Source: Pyxicephalus adspersus (taxonomy: Eukaryota > Chordata > Amphibia > Anura > Pyxicephalidae). From it: DNA of 64,000 bases. The position numbers were made by a program, and so were the translations under genes. Where the stretch lies: NCBI RefSeq assembly GCF_032062135.1, contig NC_092862.1:66657670-66721669 (forward strand), read 5' to 3'. The notes under the pieces are model-generated. The model was not told where the DNA came from and did no database searches. It was given only the letters and a program-made list of their open reading frames with translations. Positions 49,083 to 61,505 of this stretch are shown here, piece by piece. Position 1 is the first letter of the stretch, and each line of letters starts with the position of its first letter.

Positions 49083-52000
49083 CTGTTTTTGGAAAAAATA
49101 AAAGAAGATGAAGAATGAATAAATTAACTTTTTAACTTTATACAGGTCACCATGAACTAAAAATGTAAAAGATTCTATGAAAGGAACGTACATTGTCCGA
49201 AAGGAGAGGAAAGCTGCAGTACAGATACCCTGAGGTAACTAAAGGAATCTTTGTAAATCTTTCAACTGATCCTTGTCTACCTGGGTGTATATGTAATATA
49301 TATTTAACAGCAAATATTAGAACCATGAAAATATGAAAGAGAACTTGTCACAGTCAGTGTTAATTGAGACAGTTGTTAGTAGCTGTTATACTTGTCCAAC
49401 TTTTGAAGGATGTGGATAGGCACTGTGTAAAGGTGCATGGGTTTAGTATGTCCCTAGTATTCTGCTGGTTTTGCAGCTGTAGCATCCAGAGCTGGGTTTG
49501 AGACTTGGTTGTGATAGACACCAGTAATTGTACCTGGTTATATTTATTTTTAACACAAAGTTCTGTTTTGCACAGCACTTACCGTTTTAAAAATTTCATT
49601 GCTGTCTGGAATTATTGTCACCATACTAAAATCTCCTTTTGGTCCATATGGTAGTTCCACGATTTTTAATCCAGGGTTCTCTACATATTTTATTTTAAAG
49701 GTATTTACTATAGACATCATTTTTACTGGTACTTGGGCATTCTGAAAAACATATGAAATTATTTTAGCATCTACAGATTATACAGTGGAATCATGAATTT
49801 AACATTTTCATAAGCGTGTCAACATTAATTACATTTTTATTAATTAGTCATGTGACCTCATGGTATAATCCTATACTATAAATATATAAAACTTTTTATT
49901 GCCACCTCATGGTTGTGTGCTAATATGCAATTCTAAAACGGTAAATTGACTTTTTACTGTCACCTAATGGTTGTATGTTAGAACTGCAAGAATGCATAAT
50001 GGGATTAAAACCAGCACTTACTTAAACTATAAACTACATTTATCTAACCTAATAAAACACTTCACACTAAATCTTTTATGGCATAATACGGGATTTATGC
50101 ATTTGGCTTTGCTCCATTACCATTTTAAATAAGTAATTCAACTCTTTACTGTTGCCCTATTGTTATTTGTTAAAACTGTGCAATTTATACATGATAGTGG
50201 TCAGAGTATATTCTGATGTTAAAGGGTCACTGCACCCAAATTTGTTTTTTTTTTTTGATGCTGCACAGTTTACCTATCTGTTATTTCTTTCTTTCAGATT
50301 CTGCTGGTGCCATCTTTCTTCCCAGAAGACACAGCTAAAACAGTAAATACAAAGATGCTCCACTCTCTCAACTGGATCTTTTGCATTAGAATTAGAATAT
50401 CCCAGGCCGGGCAGGAACAAATCCAAGAGATACATTTGCAAAATCTCAATAATAGTAACTATCAGCTCCCCAAACTCAAATGATAGCTAAAAAATAAATA
50501 TCTTACAGCACTGAGGATGTGGATATCATTACTATCATAAATAATATGGGTATGAGATTTGCATATACACACTTTATTTGCAATGATTTCCTCTGAATGT
50601 TCCAGTTTCCTTCCTTAATCCAAAATATTCAGTGGATTACAGCCTAGGTGTCACACACACATACCCATAACTGAGGGTAATCTACAAAACAGGAATTCTT
50701 TATAATTGCCTCACAGCAGAGTGAGACAAATTGCAGTATGGTTGAGAGATAACATTAGGTTAAATCGAATTTCAAAAGTTGTTTTGAGTGACTCATAAGG
50801 TCATGCCACGTTACTGCTTTGGTTAGTGTGGTTGACAAAGTAAAATACAACTGTGTGCCCATGAACCTTTCACCACAGCTCTGTGTGTGAAAGTAAATCT
50901 ATACTGAAAACTTTTTTTCTTTTAAGTTTTGGATAGAGTTAGAAAGAATAAAAACTTATGTCAGGTTTTACTACAGACAGAGAGTATATTAGAGAGATGC
51001 TTGCCAGGACAGCTAGTGAAAGGTACATTACAGACAAAAGTGAAGATGTATTTTTAATTAGGTACAGTATGGGAAATGCTAGAACGTCTGTCAGTTTGTA
51101 TTGTTGTCTATGTCTATATTGCAGATTTATCCCTCGCTTTCTGTCTGGTAATAGGTTGTGCCTTTAAGACAGAATGAAAGGGGAAATCTCTCTAATGAAC
51201 CTCCTACAGCAGTAAAACTGATGAGTGTTAACCTTTGCATATGTAAGAGTAAATGAAAAGGCTTTGGATATAGACAAAATGGGTCTGATTTATTAAATTT
51301 CTACAATACTGGAGAAGAGAGACTATCATGGGAGAACCTGGGTGATACAACAAACCTGGAATGGATTTGATCCTGGATTGAAAAAAAATCACCAACTATT
51401 AGCAAATGATCTTTAGAACTGCTTTCACATTGTTAAAAACAGAAAATCTATTTAAGGTTTTCTGGATCGCCCAGGTTCTCCCATAATAGTCTATCTCCCC
51501 CTGCCTTGGGGAGCCTTCATATATCACGCTCAATATGTTCACAAACATTAGTAGCCAATGGAAATAAATAGCCATGGGTAGAAAAAAAGTGTGGACCAGT
51601 TCACATAAAGACAGTGGATAACAATGATAATCTTGATGGAAATGTTCTTAGTCGAAGAAAACTATTGTATACCTACAGATGGGTACGATTCAGTAAATAT
51701 TTTTGCTATTTTGTTTATATATAATTAGGAAAATAGGTAATTATATGCAAGGATGTACATACCGACAGTAAGGTAAAGGTATCATCGCGGGTCCGTGATT
51801 CACGAAACTGTTTTGTCCAGTTTGCAGCAAAATACAATGCGTTCGTAACAATCAGTGCTGTGTTTGGTGAAACAGATTGCTCTGGCAATAATTGTGGAAT
51901 TTTCCCTTTAAATTAGTAAAATAAATGCATTAAAATCATCTCTGGCTCATTGCAAAACAAAGATTTTTAAGTAACATTTTAACAGCCAATGACACTCCAT

Positions 52001-55000
52001 GATCAAGATGTCACGTCATTCATTCCGTTTTAGTTCCTCACATCCATTCAACTATTTTTTTCTACACAACTGTGTGGAAGTATTAGGAGTGTTAAAAATC
52101 ATAACTTGAAAAAATGTGCTTTTTATATTATTGACTAATTGAATTGAATATACCCATTTTTGGGTGAAGATTTAGGATATTTTTATTACATTAGCAAGGT
52201 AGTAAATCCTGGTATATTCCTGGCAAAGTGTGATGCTCTACTTCCTCTGTCAGAAATGATAATAGGGCAATTTAGCTGTTGGGATATTTAAGGCATGAAA
52301 GAAGACAGAAACTAACTTAAATCACCAGGTTTCATCTAAAGCTAAAATACACTTTTGGATAGACTGACTGTTTAATAAAAAAAATAGAACAAATGCAGAG
52401 CATTTTGAAATCAACAGAAAATGGTGGTAAGATGATCAATTGCTGAAAATCTGCTTTATTCCATATATTACAACAATTCTATTATTACAATAATATAAAT
52501 CATTTTAAGGCCCATTGGTGTATTCACATTCCAGTAAGTGACAAATAATAGTTAGAAAAATATCAAAGCTTTATGTTTATTGTATTCTGCAAGTGTTTGT
52601 TTTTTTTACATTGTTTTCACATCTATTTATGGTCATCATACTGAGACTCTGACTCATGGATAGTTTATGATTCATTTAAATTCCATTTATTTACTGGTAT
52701 TGACCTAGATTATCTGACCTTGTTATCTGCTAATTTCCCAGCCTGTTACATTTGTTGTACTGTAGTATACCAACTTTGCAGTGATCCAGGATGAATGGGC
52801 ATGGTTCCCTAAATATAGCTAACCAAATGTGCACGTTGGAGTTTCAAGAAGGCTTAGAGCTTACAAAGTTAGTTAGTTACTTTACATGTTGAGTTTTACA
52901 GCTATTTGGGACTGGTCATTCTGCTGAAAAATCCTAATGAAAGGACTTCATTCACTCATTAGATATTGTTTCTATACATTATTCACTAGTTGAATTCTGA
53001 CATCTGATTTCCATCCAGAATGAATTCCCAATGTAACTAGAATTTATCTTTTAAATCATATTAGTACTTTGCAGCATATATTTCCTGTACACTTTTTTTA
53101 TTTAATATGTGTCCTATTTTTATAGCACTAAATAAAAAATAACACATACCATTTGTCTGTTGACTAATCCAGTTATTGATGTACTGTCTTGATTTATCTG
53201 CATTGTTATAAAAGTCTAGTTGTTCCAAGCCTCCATTATACAGACTCTTTGTATCTTCCAAAAATGTCTGAAAAACAAAGAATAGGAATGCGGAATTATG
53301 ATTTTTTTTTTTACTATTTATTCTAAAGAGTTTTAACTATAATAACTAAAGAATGTCACGGATGCCTTCAAGCTTATCTCCAGGCAAACAGATGAATACA
53401 TAAAAAGCTGTTGACAAAATTATTAAAGAAATGTTCAAAATATTATTCTTACCTGATGAAATTTAAAAGACTTTTGTCCAAATAATTTGTTGGCAATAAT
53501 TAATGTATGTCCATCACTTTTTTTCTCCAACACCTCCCAAAGGTTTTTGCATTCTAAATGAACCTCTTTACCATCGCTGACGTGCATCGCCTTGTAATAT
53601 GAAAAAGTATATTGTTATTGTTACTATTGACATGTTTATAATAAAAAATAGAAACATTATATATCTTTTATTCAATATCATTATCAATTTTATCTTGATA
53701 AGCTTTCTTTAAAAAAAAACATATATAGCTGAGAAAAGAGCTTATTAGCAGAATTGAGAGTAGCACGTTTGATCATACATGTCTACACCATACATGATTG
53801 TTAGGGTTGTACAACGGTTTTTATTATTGGGACTGTTACTTTCAATCCTGTTTATAAATAAATAAGGGTTTGCCATTAAAAGTACTATTTCCTTCATTAC
53901 AGATGACAATAATTCATGTATTTTTTAAAAAGTCTACATGAGGTTTCTGATTTACATTCAGACTTCAATGTTTAGGTTTTTAATGTTGACGTTTTTAATG
54001 TTGATAATTGTAAAGAACTTGGGGCCTAAATCAGGGATATATCATACAGTACATTTCAGGGGGAGTACAACTGTGAGAAGTCACAGAGTCTGGAAGCTCT
54101 GGCAGATGATACATAACAATAGAAAGCCATGCTGAACTGCATTTTTAAAGTATTAAAATAGGTACAGAAGGAGAGGAAGCCAATCCCGCAGTGATAATGT
54201 TAGAAAATACTACTAGAGTGGTTGCCGAGCCAATAGTACTCGGCAACCACTCCCTATTAAATTAGGTATATAATACAAATCAAGAGAGAATCTTGCACCA
54301 TTTCTGGAATATGCATTTCTGTTTTGGATGCAAATCACAAAAAATGTATTCTCCTCTAAGAAGACTATATATATTTTTTACATATATATATATCCTCTTG
54401 ACTTCATTTGGAATAAATGCTTTTTAATACCTGATTGCAATAAAAAAATATATATGAACACTACTGCGGTATGTACCTTATATATAGAAATACAATAAGA
54501 ATAATATATACTACTCTTAATACTTCATTAAACCTGTTCATAGTTCATACTTAACACATTAGCATTGTACTACTCTTTCCATCAGCGTTAATTGCAGCCT
54601 GAATTACCTCACTGACCATCCTGTTACATTATTCCAATATTTCCACTTTGTTTTGCAATCACTACCTCAAACGTAAGTAACTCTACCTTTTTACAAGTAT
54701 ACTTTCCTTCCTATAATGACTATTGGCAATGTAATATGTATAATAAATATACTAGATGATTTTTATGGCATCAGATATGAAATTATGAGTATATAATTCC
54801 AGGTATAGGTATAGTTATTCACTTATACAAAATCAAATATGATGTCTCATTGTGATCATTTTGAATTTCTTTGAAAGTATTTTTGAGTTGTCCTTTATAG
54901 ATATACTTAATTGTACACCAAGATTTGACATTATGTTGACTATGTTTAAATTATATGAGTTGTTCTATCTTCTCTAAATTATGTGTAGACCATACAGCCC

Positions 55001-55765
55001 TCCCAACAACAAACCCTATAAGAAGCCACAATTTAGCGAAACGCGTCGGGACATATGTGACCTAAATAGGTCCCCCCTTTGATTTTATGATCACTATATG
55101 GTGCTAGAACACTACTGTCTAGAATAGTTATACCAATCTTGTGACTGTTAAGAGTGGGGATACTATTTACAATTATACCGAATAATGATGTATGGATCAA
55201 TAATGTACAAATATATAATTAATATTTTGCACTAATTTTGGAGCTTCAAACCTCTTTCTTTCTGCTATATGTAGTCTTTAATACTGTATTCTACAGAGGT
55301 GGCTCACATTTACACACATAGGTAGGAGAGAACTAACCCTTTTCTCACTCTAAGAAAAATATTGGAGGGGAATAACATTGTCTTAAATAAATTATGCATA
55401 TGATGTAACCAAATGATGCAAAATTTGTCTCTTCACTGCAAATAGAAAGAGTTATTTCTTTGTTTCAACCTCAGCATACAAAAAAACTTCTACACATTAA
55501 ATACTGAAAAAAATGAAATCTCTTGCAATGGACCTAGTTCTTGACAGATCAGTATACCATACAAAAAAGCATTGCTTTATTATTACAAATCTAAACTTAC
55601 CTTGCGTATCTGGGCAGCTGTGTTACCACTAGATCCCAGCAACAGGGTTAAAAATGCAGTAAATAAACTCAGAGGCGAGAATATAGCATTTTGACCTTCT
55701 GCACTTTTGCTTATTTCTAGGAAAGCATCAACTGCAAACTGGTTGTTTGCAGCACAAATATCCAT
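48681..55765 (-). CDS. Serpin B: clade B serpin, predicted inhibitor with P1 Arg (six coding exons, 374 aa)
   Basis: The coding exons are 55765-55601, 53590-53453, 53267-53150, 51905-51763, 49741-49583 and 49082-48681. GT-AG junctions in phases 0, 0, 1, 0, 0 splice to one 374-residue frame with no signal peptide. Landmarks are FSPLSLFTAFL, NALYFAANW, VELPYG and ADRPF. The hinge EKGTEAASSTA (P17-P7, about residues 324-334) has the Gly/Thr/Ala/Ser pattern of inhibitory serpins and the shutter His (about 316) is present. Counting from P17, P1-P1' is Arg340-Ser341, predicting a trypsin-like serine protease target. The P1 assignment is inference by alignment to known serpins. By family knowledge it should act in the cytosol or nucleus, protecting cells from stray proteases. 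It lies in the same orientation as serpin A and probably arose with it by tandem duplication. Confidence 0.94.
49083..49582. other. Serpin B last intron, no feature
   Basis: A 500-bp intron with GT-AG ends. No repeat or RNA gene is seen. Confidence 0.6.
49583..49741 (-). CDS. Serpin B fifth coding exon
   Basis: A 159-bp exon, acceptor ATGTTTTTCAG and donor GTAAGT, phase 0 both sides. Residues 189-241 read NAQVPVKMMSIVNTF, LKIVELPYGPKGDFSM and TIIPDSNEIFKT. Confidence 0.94.
49742..51762. other. Serpin B fourth intron; contains one MITE
   Basis: The sequence is AT-rich apart from the hairpin MITE at 51281-51530. Imperfect duplicated segments (TTTTTATTGCCACCTCATGG and TTTTTACTGTCACCTAATGG with GTTGTRTG) occur at about 49890 and 49950, with a third weaker copy near 50140. 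No exon is seen. Confidence 0.45.
51281..51530. repeat. Hairpin MITE, copy 4
   Basis: GGGTCTGATTTATTAAATTT, GACTATCATGGGAGAACCTG and TCCTGGATTG on the left arm pair with ATCGCCCAGGTTCTCCCATA, ATAGTCTATCTCC and the end at about 51530 on the right arm. Confidence 0.65.
51763..51905 (-). CDS. Serpin B fourth coding exon
   Basis: A 143-bp exon, acceptor TTTACTAATTTAAAG and donor GTATGT; phase 1 in, phase 0 out. Residues 141-188 include the canonical GKIPQLLPEQSVSPNTAL and TNALYFAANWTKQF. The acceptor has a weak pyrimidine tract but is the only AG that keeps the frame and the conserved G-K-I start. Confidence 0.92.
51906..53149. other. Serpin B third intron, no feature
   Basis: AT-rich intron sequence. 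No repeat end, RNA gene or additional exon is recognised. Confidence 0.45.
53150..53267 (-). CDS. Serpin B third coding exon
   Basis: A 118-bp exon, acceptor TTTGTTTTTCAG and donor GTATGT; phase 0 in, phase 1 out. Residues 102-140 read TFLEDTKSLYNGGLEQLDFY and YINNWISQQTN, the helix E-F segment with conserved I-N-x-W. Confidence 0.94.
53453..53590 (-). CDS. Serpin B second coding exon
   Basis: A 138-bp exon, acceptor TTTTCATATTACAAG and donor GTAAGA, phase 0 both sides. Residues 56-101 read AMHVSDGKEVHLECKNLWEV, then LIIANKLFGQKSFKFHQ (strand 2A and helix E start). As in serpin A, no CD-loop exon is present. Confidence 0.93.
53591..55600. other. Serpin B first coding intron
   Basis: Mostly AT-rich. 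54195-54253 contains an inverted pair, AGAGTGGTTGCCGAG and CTCGGCAACCACTC, able to form a strong hairpin with a short loop, probably a small palindromic repeat. The Penelope-like fragment at 54960-55230 also lies here. No exon is seen. Confidence 0.45.
54960..55230 (+). mobile_element. Penelope-type 3' fragment with hammerhead-like motif, copy 3
   Basis: This is homologous to 46850-47200 over TGTAGACCATACAGCCCTCC, AGAAGCCA and TGTATGGATCAATAATGTAC. The motif CGAAACGCGTCGGGAC follows AGAAGCCA, keeping the GAAAC side of the hammerhead core, but CUGANGA is changed to CTATAAGA, so the catalytic core is broken in this copy. Confidence 0.45.
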
Positions 55766-55782
55766 TTTTTTGTCTGCCAAAT
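55601..55782 (-). CDS. Serpin B first coding exon (start codon)
   Basis: The acceptor TTCTTCTTCAG precedes 17 bases of 5' UTR and ATG at 55765-55763. I chose this ATG because the upstream in-frame codons back to the acceptor contain no other ATG and the next serpin residues (AANNQFAVDAFLEI) align at the usual position. Coding part 55765-55601 gives 55 residues, ending NTAAQIRK at donor GTAAGT. Confidence 0.93.
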
Positions 55783-57086
55783 CTGAAGAAGAAAAGTAAA
55801 AACAAAAATTGATATTAATACTTGTATTATGACCTGCATTTTTAGTAATTATTGATTTTGGGCAATAAATGTTAAATAGTTCCTGTTCTTATATTTACAA
55901 GTTCATAGACTGTTTAGTGACAATTCACTATGTGAAAGTCAGAAAAATATAACATATTTTATAGTATGGGTTACAGCAGAACTAACTTTACCTATCCTTT
56001 ACAGATCAATCCATCTTAGCCTCTATTCAGGTCTGTATGTGCCATGGGGCTGCACATTTGATCAATTATGACAGCAGCCATTTGAAGGCATATTATTCTG
56101 GCTGAGAGCTGATCTAAGTACACTAAAAATGGTTTACTTCTGGAGAAAGAAATCTTTATAGAATAAAGTTGTTTGTGTACGTTGTTTATGGGAATGACCA
56201 CTGTGCATTTCTATGGAGGAGAGCACAATGGAATGCCATATATATATATATATATATATAGCAATAGTGAATAATAAAAATACCCAAGATACCTTCCCAG
56301 CATAGTATAGTGACTAGTAATGACTTCTGTTTACTTACTATAAATATGTCCAGATATAATTACTTTGTTAGGACATGGGGAAAAGTACATTTTTAATTTA
56401 ACACAGTTGCTGTCAAATGGGTCTTAGAAAGAACAAGCTGAAATAACATGGGAGTAAATATTCTTTTAAAATGTAAATGTTCTCCAAGTCCATGAAAGGG
56501 CTACATCCTAAAAAGAAATCATATGATAACTGGAAAAATTAAATAGTCTGAGCCAAGAAGCATTTCAGCATTTTTCTACATACTGGCAGCTATCAACAAA
56601 TGAACTTCAGGATTCAGAATAGAAGAAGGAGAACAGGTATACTTAACAGGTGTCATTGTTGGTCAAAGTGCTGCCAGTGCGCTAGATAAAAGTCCAAAAA
56701 CCTTTGATTTACTTGCCCAGAAATTCATTTGCCAGCGCATGCTGCCCACATATTCTGGGGAAGAAACTCTTTAAAATGTTTCACTTGTTAGTTTTGAATA
56801 AAACAAATATGGCCTTCTGTGTCGCTATTGGGGACATTACAAAATAAAATGAAAAATGTATGATCATCGGTTTTCATTAAAGGAGTGCAGTAAGCACTTT
56901 CTAAAAACTCTCATTTTATGTTAGACTGGTTATGCACATGTGAGAGTAACTGAGTTTAAATCTGTAAAACATAAGACTCTCTAGTAATTATAAAATAATA
57001 CATAACTATCTGGAAATGAAAAGAGTTTTACTTTTAACATTTCACATGAATTGTTCATCTTTATATTTCTAAGTTGTTAAATTATA
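55783..57086. other. Upstream of serpin B, no gene identified
   Basis: AT-rich sequence with a TA microsatellite at 56236-56261. It belongs to the first intron of serpin B if the usual non-coding exon 1 exists further upstream. Confidence 0.4.
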
Positions 57087-57115
57087 CAGATAGATAGATA
57101 GATAGATAGATAGAC

Positions 57116-57182
<67 letters not shown>
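57087..57182. repeat. (GATA)n microsatellite
   Basis: GATA tetranucleotide repeats run over about 96 bases, interrupted once by ACAGAAA near 57113. Confidence 0.92.
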
Positions 57183-59001
57183 AAACATACAGATATAAAA
57201 ACATATTAGATTGCTTAAGTATGTAGGGTTGTTCATGATAATATCATGAAATATTCTGAAAGTTTATTTTATGACTTAAAGCAGAACTTTAGATGTTCAA
57301 CACAATTATACCTTCTGGGAACATAAATATTTTTAAAACTAAGTACATAAAAGGGTAAAATAAGATAAGCTTCACCCTTTCAAGGAGGCTAAGCTGATAG
57401 TAAGATTGCTGGACTTAAGCTATCTAAAAACACATCAGATTAGCTATTTAAAAAAAAAACTACATATTTATTTAATTTATTTAAAATGTATGTATTGTAC
57501 ATGCAATGATTGAAAAGCCCCTTCTGCACATGTCTGAGATTGGGCATGTGCTGAAGCCTCCCGGGAGTCATGACATATGTATCCCAGGAGGCTCTGCACT
57601 CTCATTTAGTCTTTACCACCGTGTCGGTAATGACACAAGTCGAGGGGCTTTGCTTTTTTTTTGTTTAAAAAAAAGCAATTATTAGAACAATTTACCTTAT
57701 ATAGAAGGATTATCTACCTTTCTATATAAAGTAAAAATTGCGGTGATAAGTCTGCTTTAAGAAGTCGGTCCCCCCTTCGGCTAGCCATTCTGTAGATGCA
57801 TCATATAAATATTCTAAGATCCTGCTGTAGGAAAAGTGAAAAACTGAGGGGGGAAACTAGGATTCTAATTTCTTTATATACAAACCAGGGAGATTTTGTC
57901 TGACAACAAAAATAAAATTATTTATTGCTCCCCCTAAACAGGACATGAACTAACCATGGAAGCTGTATTGTGAAATAGAGGGATTTATATTTTTAACACA
58001 GGAGACAGTTTTTTTTAGGACAAAGGCAGTTATCAATAGGGTGAATAAGGAGTTTAGGAACAGGTTGTTATTGTATGTAATGCCAGACTTTCACTTCAAT
58101 TGTAAGTTGTGTTCTGGGAACAAGCAGTTTTTACGTGTTTAGATTTTAGGTATATTTTACTTTGTCTACTACAGCCCTGTAAAAAACTTATTATGTGTTC
58201 CCATACAGAAATTATGGCTGGTTTGTGTGTAATAAATTGGTCTTGTGGAGACAGATTCAATAGCTATGCTAATCACGAACAGAGGATAAACAAACACAGG
58301 CAATGACAGCTTGCATGTAAATAATGAAGCCAATGAGCACCTTCCTATATTTCCACCTTAATTTAGGCAATTGTGATGGGGCATTTTATTTAGGAAGGAG
58401 GTAGGAATGTTTTTCAGGAAGTCTATGTTTATTTCTAATACCATTAATTTCAGTTTTCCACCCACAACAATATATTAAAAGTTACACCTACAATGATTGC
58501 TTAGAGAACACTTTTGTACACACCTTGGCCCAGTAGTCTTCCAAAAGTAATTTTAAACAGCTTCAGAGTATGACCTAAACCACATATAGTCATGTGAAAA
58601 AATATGCCTACTCCTTGAAAATAGATTCTATCAGAATTTGGACAAAGTTTGGTTCTTGCCAAAAACGTTGGGTAGCAAAAAGTAAGGTGTTGGAGGGGAA
58701 GAGAGGACTTTACAGAGACAATGAGTTCCCATTCATTTTATCCTGGTGTTGTTTCGCATATATTTGAAAATGCAAGAAAACAAAGACCTTCGTTTTAAAG
58801 GTAAATGTTAGAAGGAGTTGAGTAGTTTACCAGAGTGCAACACTGGAGGATGGTTTGTTTTTCTATTTCCAATGTCCCGCACTTGTAAGCATCTTTTATC
58901 TAAGGGACTGGCACTTTGTTTTATATATAGCAGTTACCTCCTCAGCCAGGTTTCAATATGACAGCTGTATATTTATTTATGTGCGTGTATATAATATATA
59001 A
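57183..59001. other. Upstream of serpin B; one unclassified repeat
   Basis: 57510-57790 has CCTCCCGGGAGTCATGACAT and a near inverse CCAGGAGGCTC, and looks like part of a dispersed repeat. No exon could be identified. The non-coding first exon of serpin B may be anywhere in 55783-64000. Confidence 0.35.
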
Positions 59002-59048
59002 GTGTGTGTGTGTGTATGTATGTGTATATATGTATATATGTTTATATA

Positions 59049-59079
<31 letters not shown>

Positions 59080-59081
59080 GT
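59002..59081. repeat. (TG)n/(TA)n microsatellite
   Basis: Mixed TGTG, TGTATA and TATA dinucleotide tract. Confidence 0.85.
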
Positions 59082-59400
59082 AGACAACTGCCTTGTTTGT
59101 ATAATGTACAGACATGTCATATTATACTTTGCATGTCAAGTCATCTACCAAGGAAAATATTCTGGAATTTTAATGACTTGTCAGGGTGTTCCAATGGATG
59201 TGCAATCTTATGATTATGCAACTAGTAATATGTGTAAATGTATTACAAATTACAGTGCAGTACCTTTTTTTAAATAAATCTGAACTCATTAACCTGTGAG
59301 CTGCTGGTTCTCATCAGAAAATGCTTTCAGAGCTAATGCTTTTTGTAGACATCAGAACTGAAGACAACAGTTTTCCTTTACCAAAAATTATTAGACAATA

Positions 59401-59401
<1 letters not shown>

Positions 59402-59459
<58 letters not shown>
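59402..59459. repeat. (TA)n microsatellite
   Basis: An almost pure TA run of about 58 bases. Confidence 0.92.
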
Positions 59460-59461
<2 letters not shown>

Positions 59462-59739
59462 TGACGGTGTTGATTTGCACTAAATCCTCTCCCCCACATT
59501 AGTTTTCTTCTGTTTTATAAATGTTTTCTTTAAAAACATGTAAAAAGTAATGCAAGTGCATAAAAAGTCTGAAAGATTTTTCTTTTAATAAAATGAATGT
59601 AGTTTACTATGTAGCATGTCACTGTATCATTTGCAGATATTTATTACCCATAGTGATCATAGTAGAACCTCTAGAGAATGTTGTCTTCTGATTTTATTTC
59701 TATAAAACCAGTGACATCTTTGTTGAGGTATTTTCCAGG

Positions 59740-60180
59740 TGTTATCTAGATTCTGGGCTGAGATGCTGTTTACAAATGGCCTAATCCTGGTGACTGTGGT
59801 GTTCTTGGCTATGTTTGCAGCACAGACAAATCTCCCACCTTGCTACTGTGCGGGTCCCCACATGGCTCCTGGCTGCTGCCACCTTGCCAGCTACTCTGCT
59901 GCCTGGACTGCGGCACTGGTTCTTAATAGAAAAATCAACTTTTGCAGATTTGACAGCGGGCATCAGTGAGCTGTACTGAACCACTCATTGCGTGCCCCCA
60001 TTCATTCTGTATTGACCTGCCACAGTTAGATCCTTCATGTAGCATCTTTTCCAAAGCAGTGATTAAACAATAAACGCACCACAACCTCACCAACAGTGAG
60101 AAAAATAATCTTAAAATGTTGAAGTCTAAAGGAGAGGAGACTGGCAAAAGCCTCCATCTACCTGCAGCAGACTGATTACA
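59740..60180. repeat. Unclassified GC-richer segment
   Basis: This stretch is GC-richer than its flanks and carries short open frames on both strands (for example 59739-59969 plus), but they show no recognisable domain. The polarity and boundaries are unclear. It may be an old transposon fragment. Confidence 0.3.
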
Positions 60181-61239
60181 TCATCTCAACCTAAACCAAG
60201 TCGATTAACCAGAGCTTCAATACTGCAGTTAATGACTCCTATCTAAAAACATCTAAATTGTAACATGTCATAAATGTATTCATGCATACCTATAAACTAC
60301 CAAAAGGTCCTCTTAAATTATAGCAGATTGATCAAAGTTAGACTCACCTTTCAGAAACCTCCTTAGAGAAAACTGTAAAACACAGTATGCAGAATTTTTC
60401 CACCATTTTTCACATTTAGTGGAAATGTGGAAGTAAAAAAACATCAATATTTTATACTTTTTTCCCATGGAATATCATGTTATTGCTGCCAAACTACTTG
60501 GTGGCTTATTCTTTCTCAAATCAGAATAATTTTGTTCATGGATACCTAGTACCTGAAAACATCAAGGGCTTTGTTCCTGCCTCACTTCAAGTAGCAAAGA
60601 CAATTGAATCATGCATAACAGTAATAGAAAAAAAGAAGATTAAAATGACAGTACCTTGGTTGCTTATGCTGTAGATCAAGCGCTCTGAGTTGCACAAGTA
60701 ATCCTCACAAATATAAATACATTGCCCCTCCCCTGGCAAAATGTTTTATTTGGTATAAGAAGCAGATGAGACATCATTCAGAGAAAATATTAAAAAAAAA
60801 TCACTGTATTGTTCTCTGGTCTAGGTGTGGTTTTAGGTTGCTATTGCTACATTAGGTTTCAGCATGCAGCAGTATTAATACTTAACATGTGAAATCTCAA
60901 TGTGCTACACATGTGACACGTTTTAGATGGAAGGCAAACCCTCTCCACCTAAAAAAAAGTAACCTCCATCATAAATGAAACACATATTTCTCTGGTTATA
61001 GTCAATTAAAAAAAATAATAAGATAGTAGCCATATTGCTGCACTGACATTTCATTGTGTGTGGAAGATTCCAACAATCCCTAGGTTAGATAACGCTCTGG
61101 AACTTAGGGGCCAGATCTCTTCTCTGGAGTTGAAGCAGACCTAGCGCCAGTCATTAGGATCTGGTGAATGCACTTCCTGGCTACGTTCAGAAATACCTAG
61201 CACAGCTTAGCCCTTACTGCAGCTCAACTTGTTGCTCCC
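60181..61239. other. Upstream of serpin B, nothing recognised
   Basis: AT-rich with no convincing open frame or repeat end. Confidence 0.4.
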
Positions 61240-61505
61240 TGCAAAGTTAGGGCAGCATGGACCAGGATTCCATCTGCAAGGAGTTTGTATGTTTTTCCTG
61301 GGTTTCCTCCGGGTATTATGGTTTTCTCCCACATTCCAAAAACATGCACTTATGTTAATTGGCTTCTCCCCAAAAAATTGACCTTAGACTGTGTTATTGA
61401 CATATGACTTTGGTAGGGACATTAGATTGTGAGCCCCTTAGGCACAGTTAGTAATATGATACTGGACTTAAAAGAGCTGCATAATTTGTTGGCGCTGTAT
61501 AAATA
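61240..61505 (+). repeat. SINE-like dispersed repeat
   Basis: The order GGAGTTTGTATG, GGGTTTCCTCCGGGT, TTCTCCCACATTCC, AACATGCA, TTAATTGGCTTC, ACATTAGATTGTGAGCCCC and TTGGCGCTGTATAAATAC is that of a well-known vertebrate interspersed repeat common in frogs. The tRNA-like head is not clear, so this is probably 5'-truncated. Its tail also occurs at 19100-19193. Confidence 0.65.

Noticed and set aside
55766..55780. Five upstream codons (TTG start) as the true N-terminus of serpin B
   Set aside because: TTG is not a normal vertebrate start and the codons lie in the 5' UTR between the acceptor and the first ATG.
59739..59969. Short frame with hydrophobic N-terminus and Cys-rich part resembling a secreted peptide
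   Set aside because: No clear splice context, no family match that I recognise, and sits in a probable repeat with open frames on both strands.
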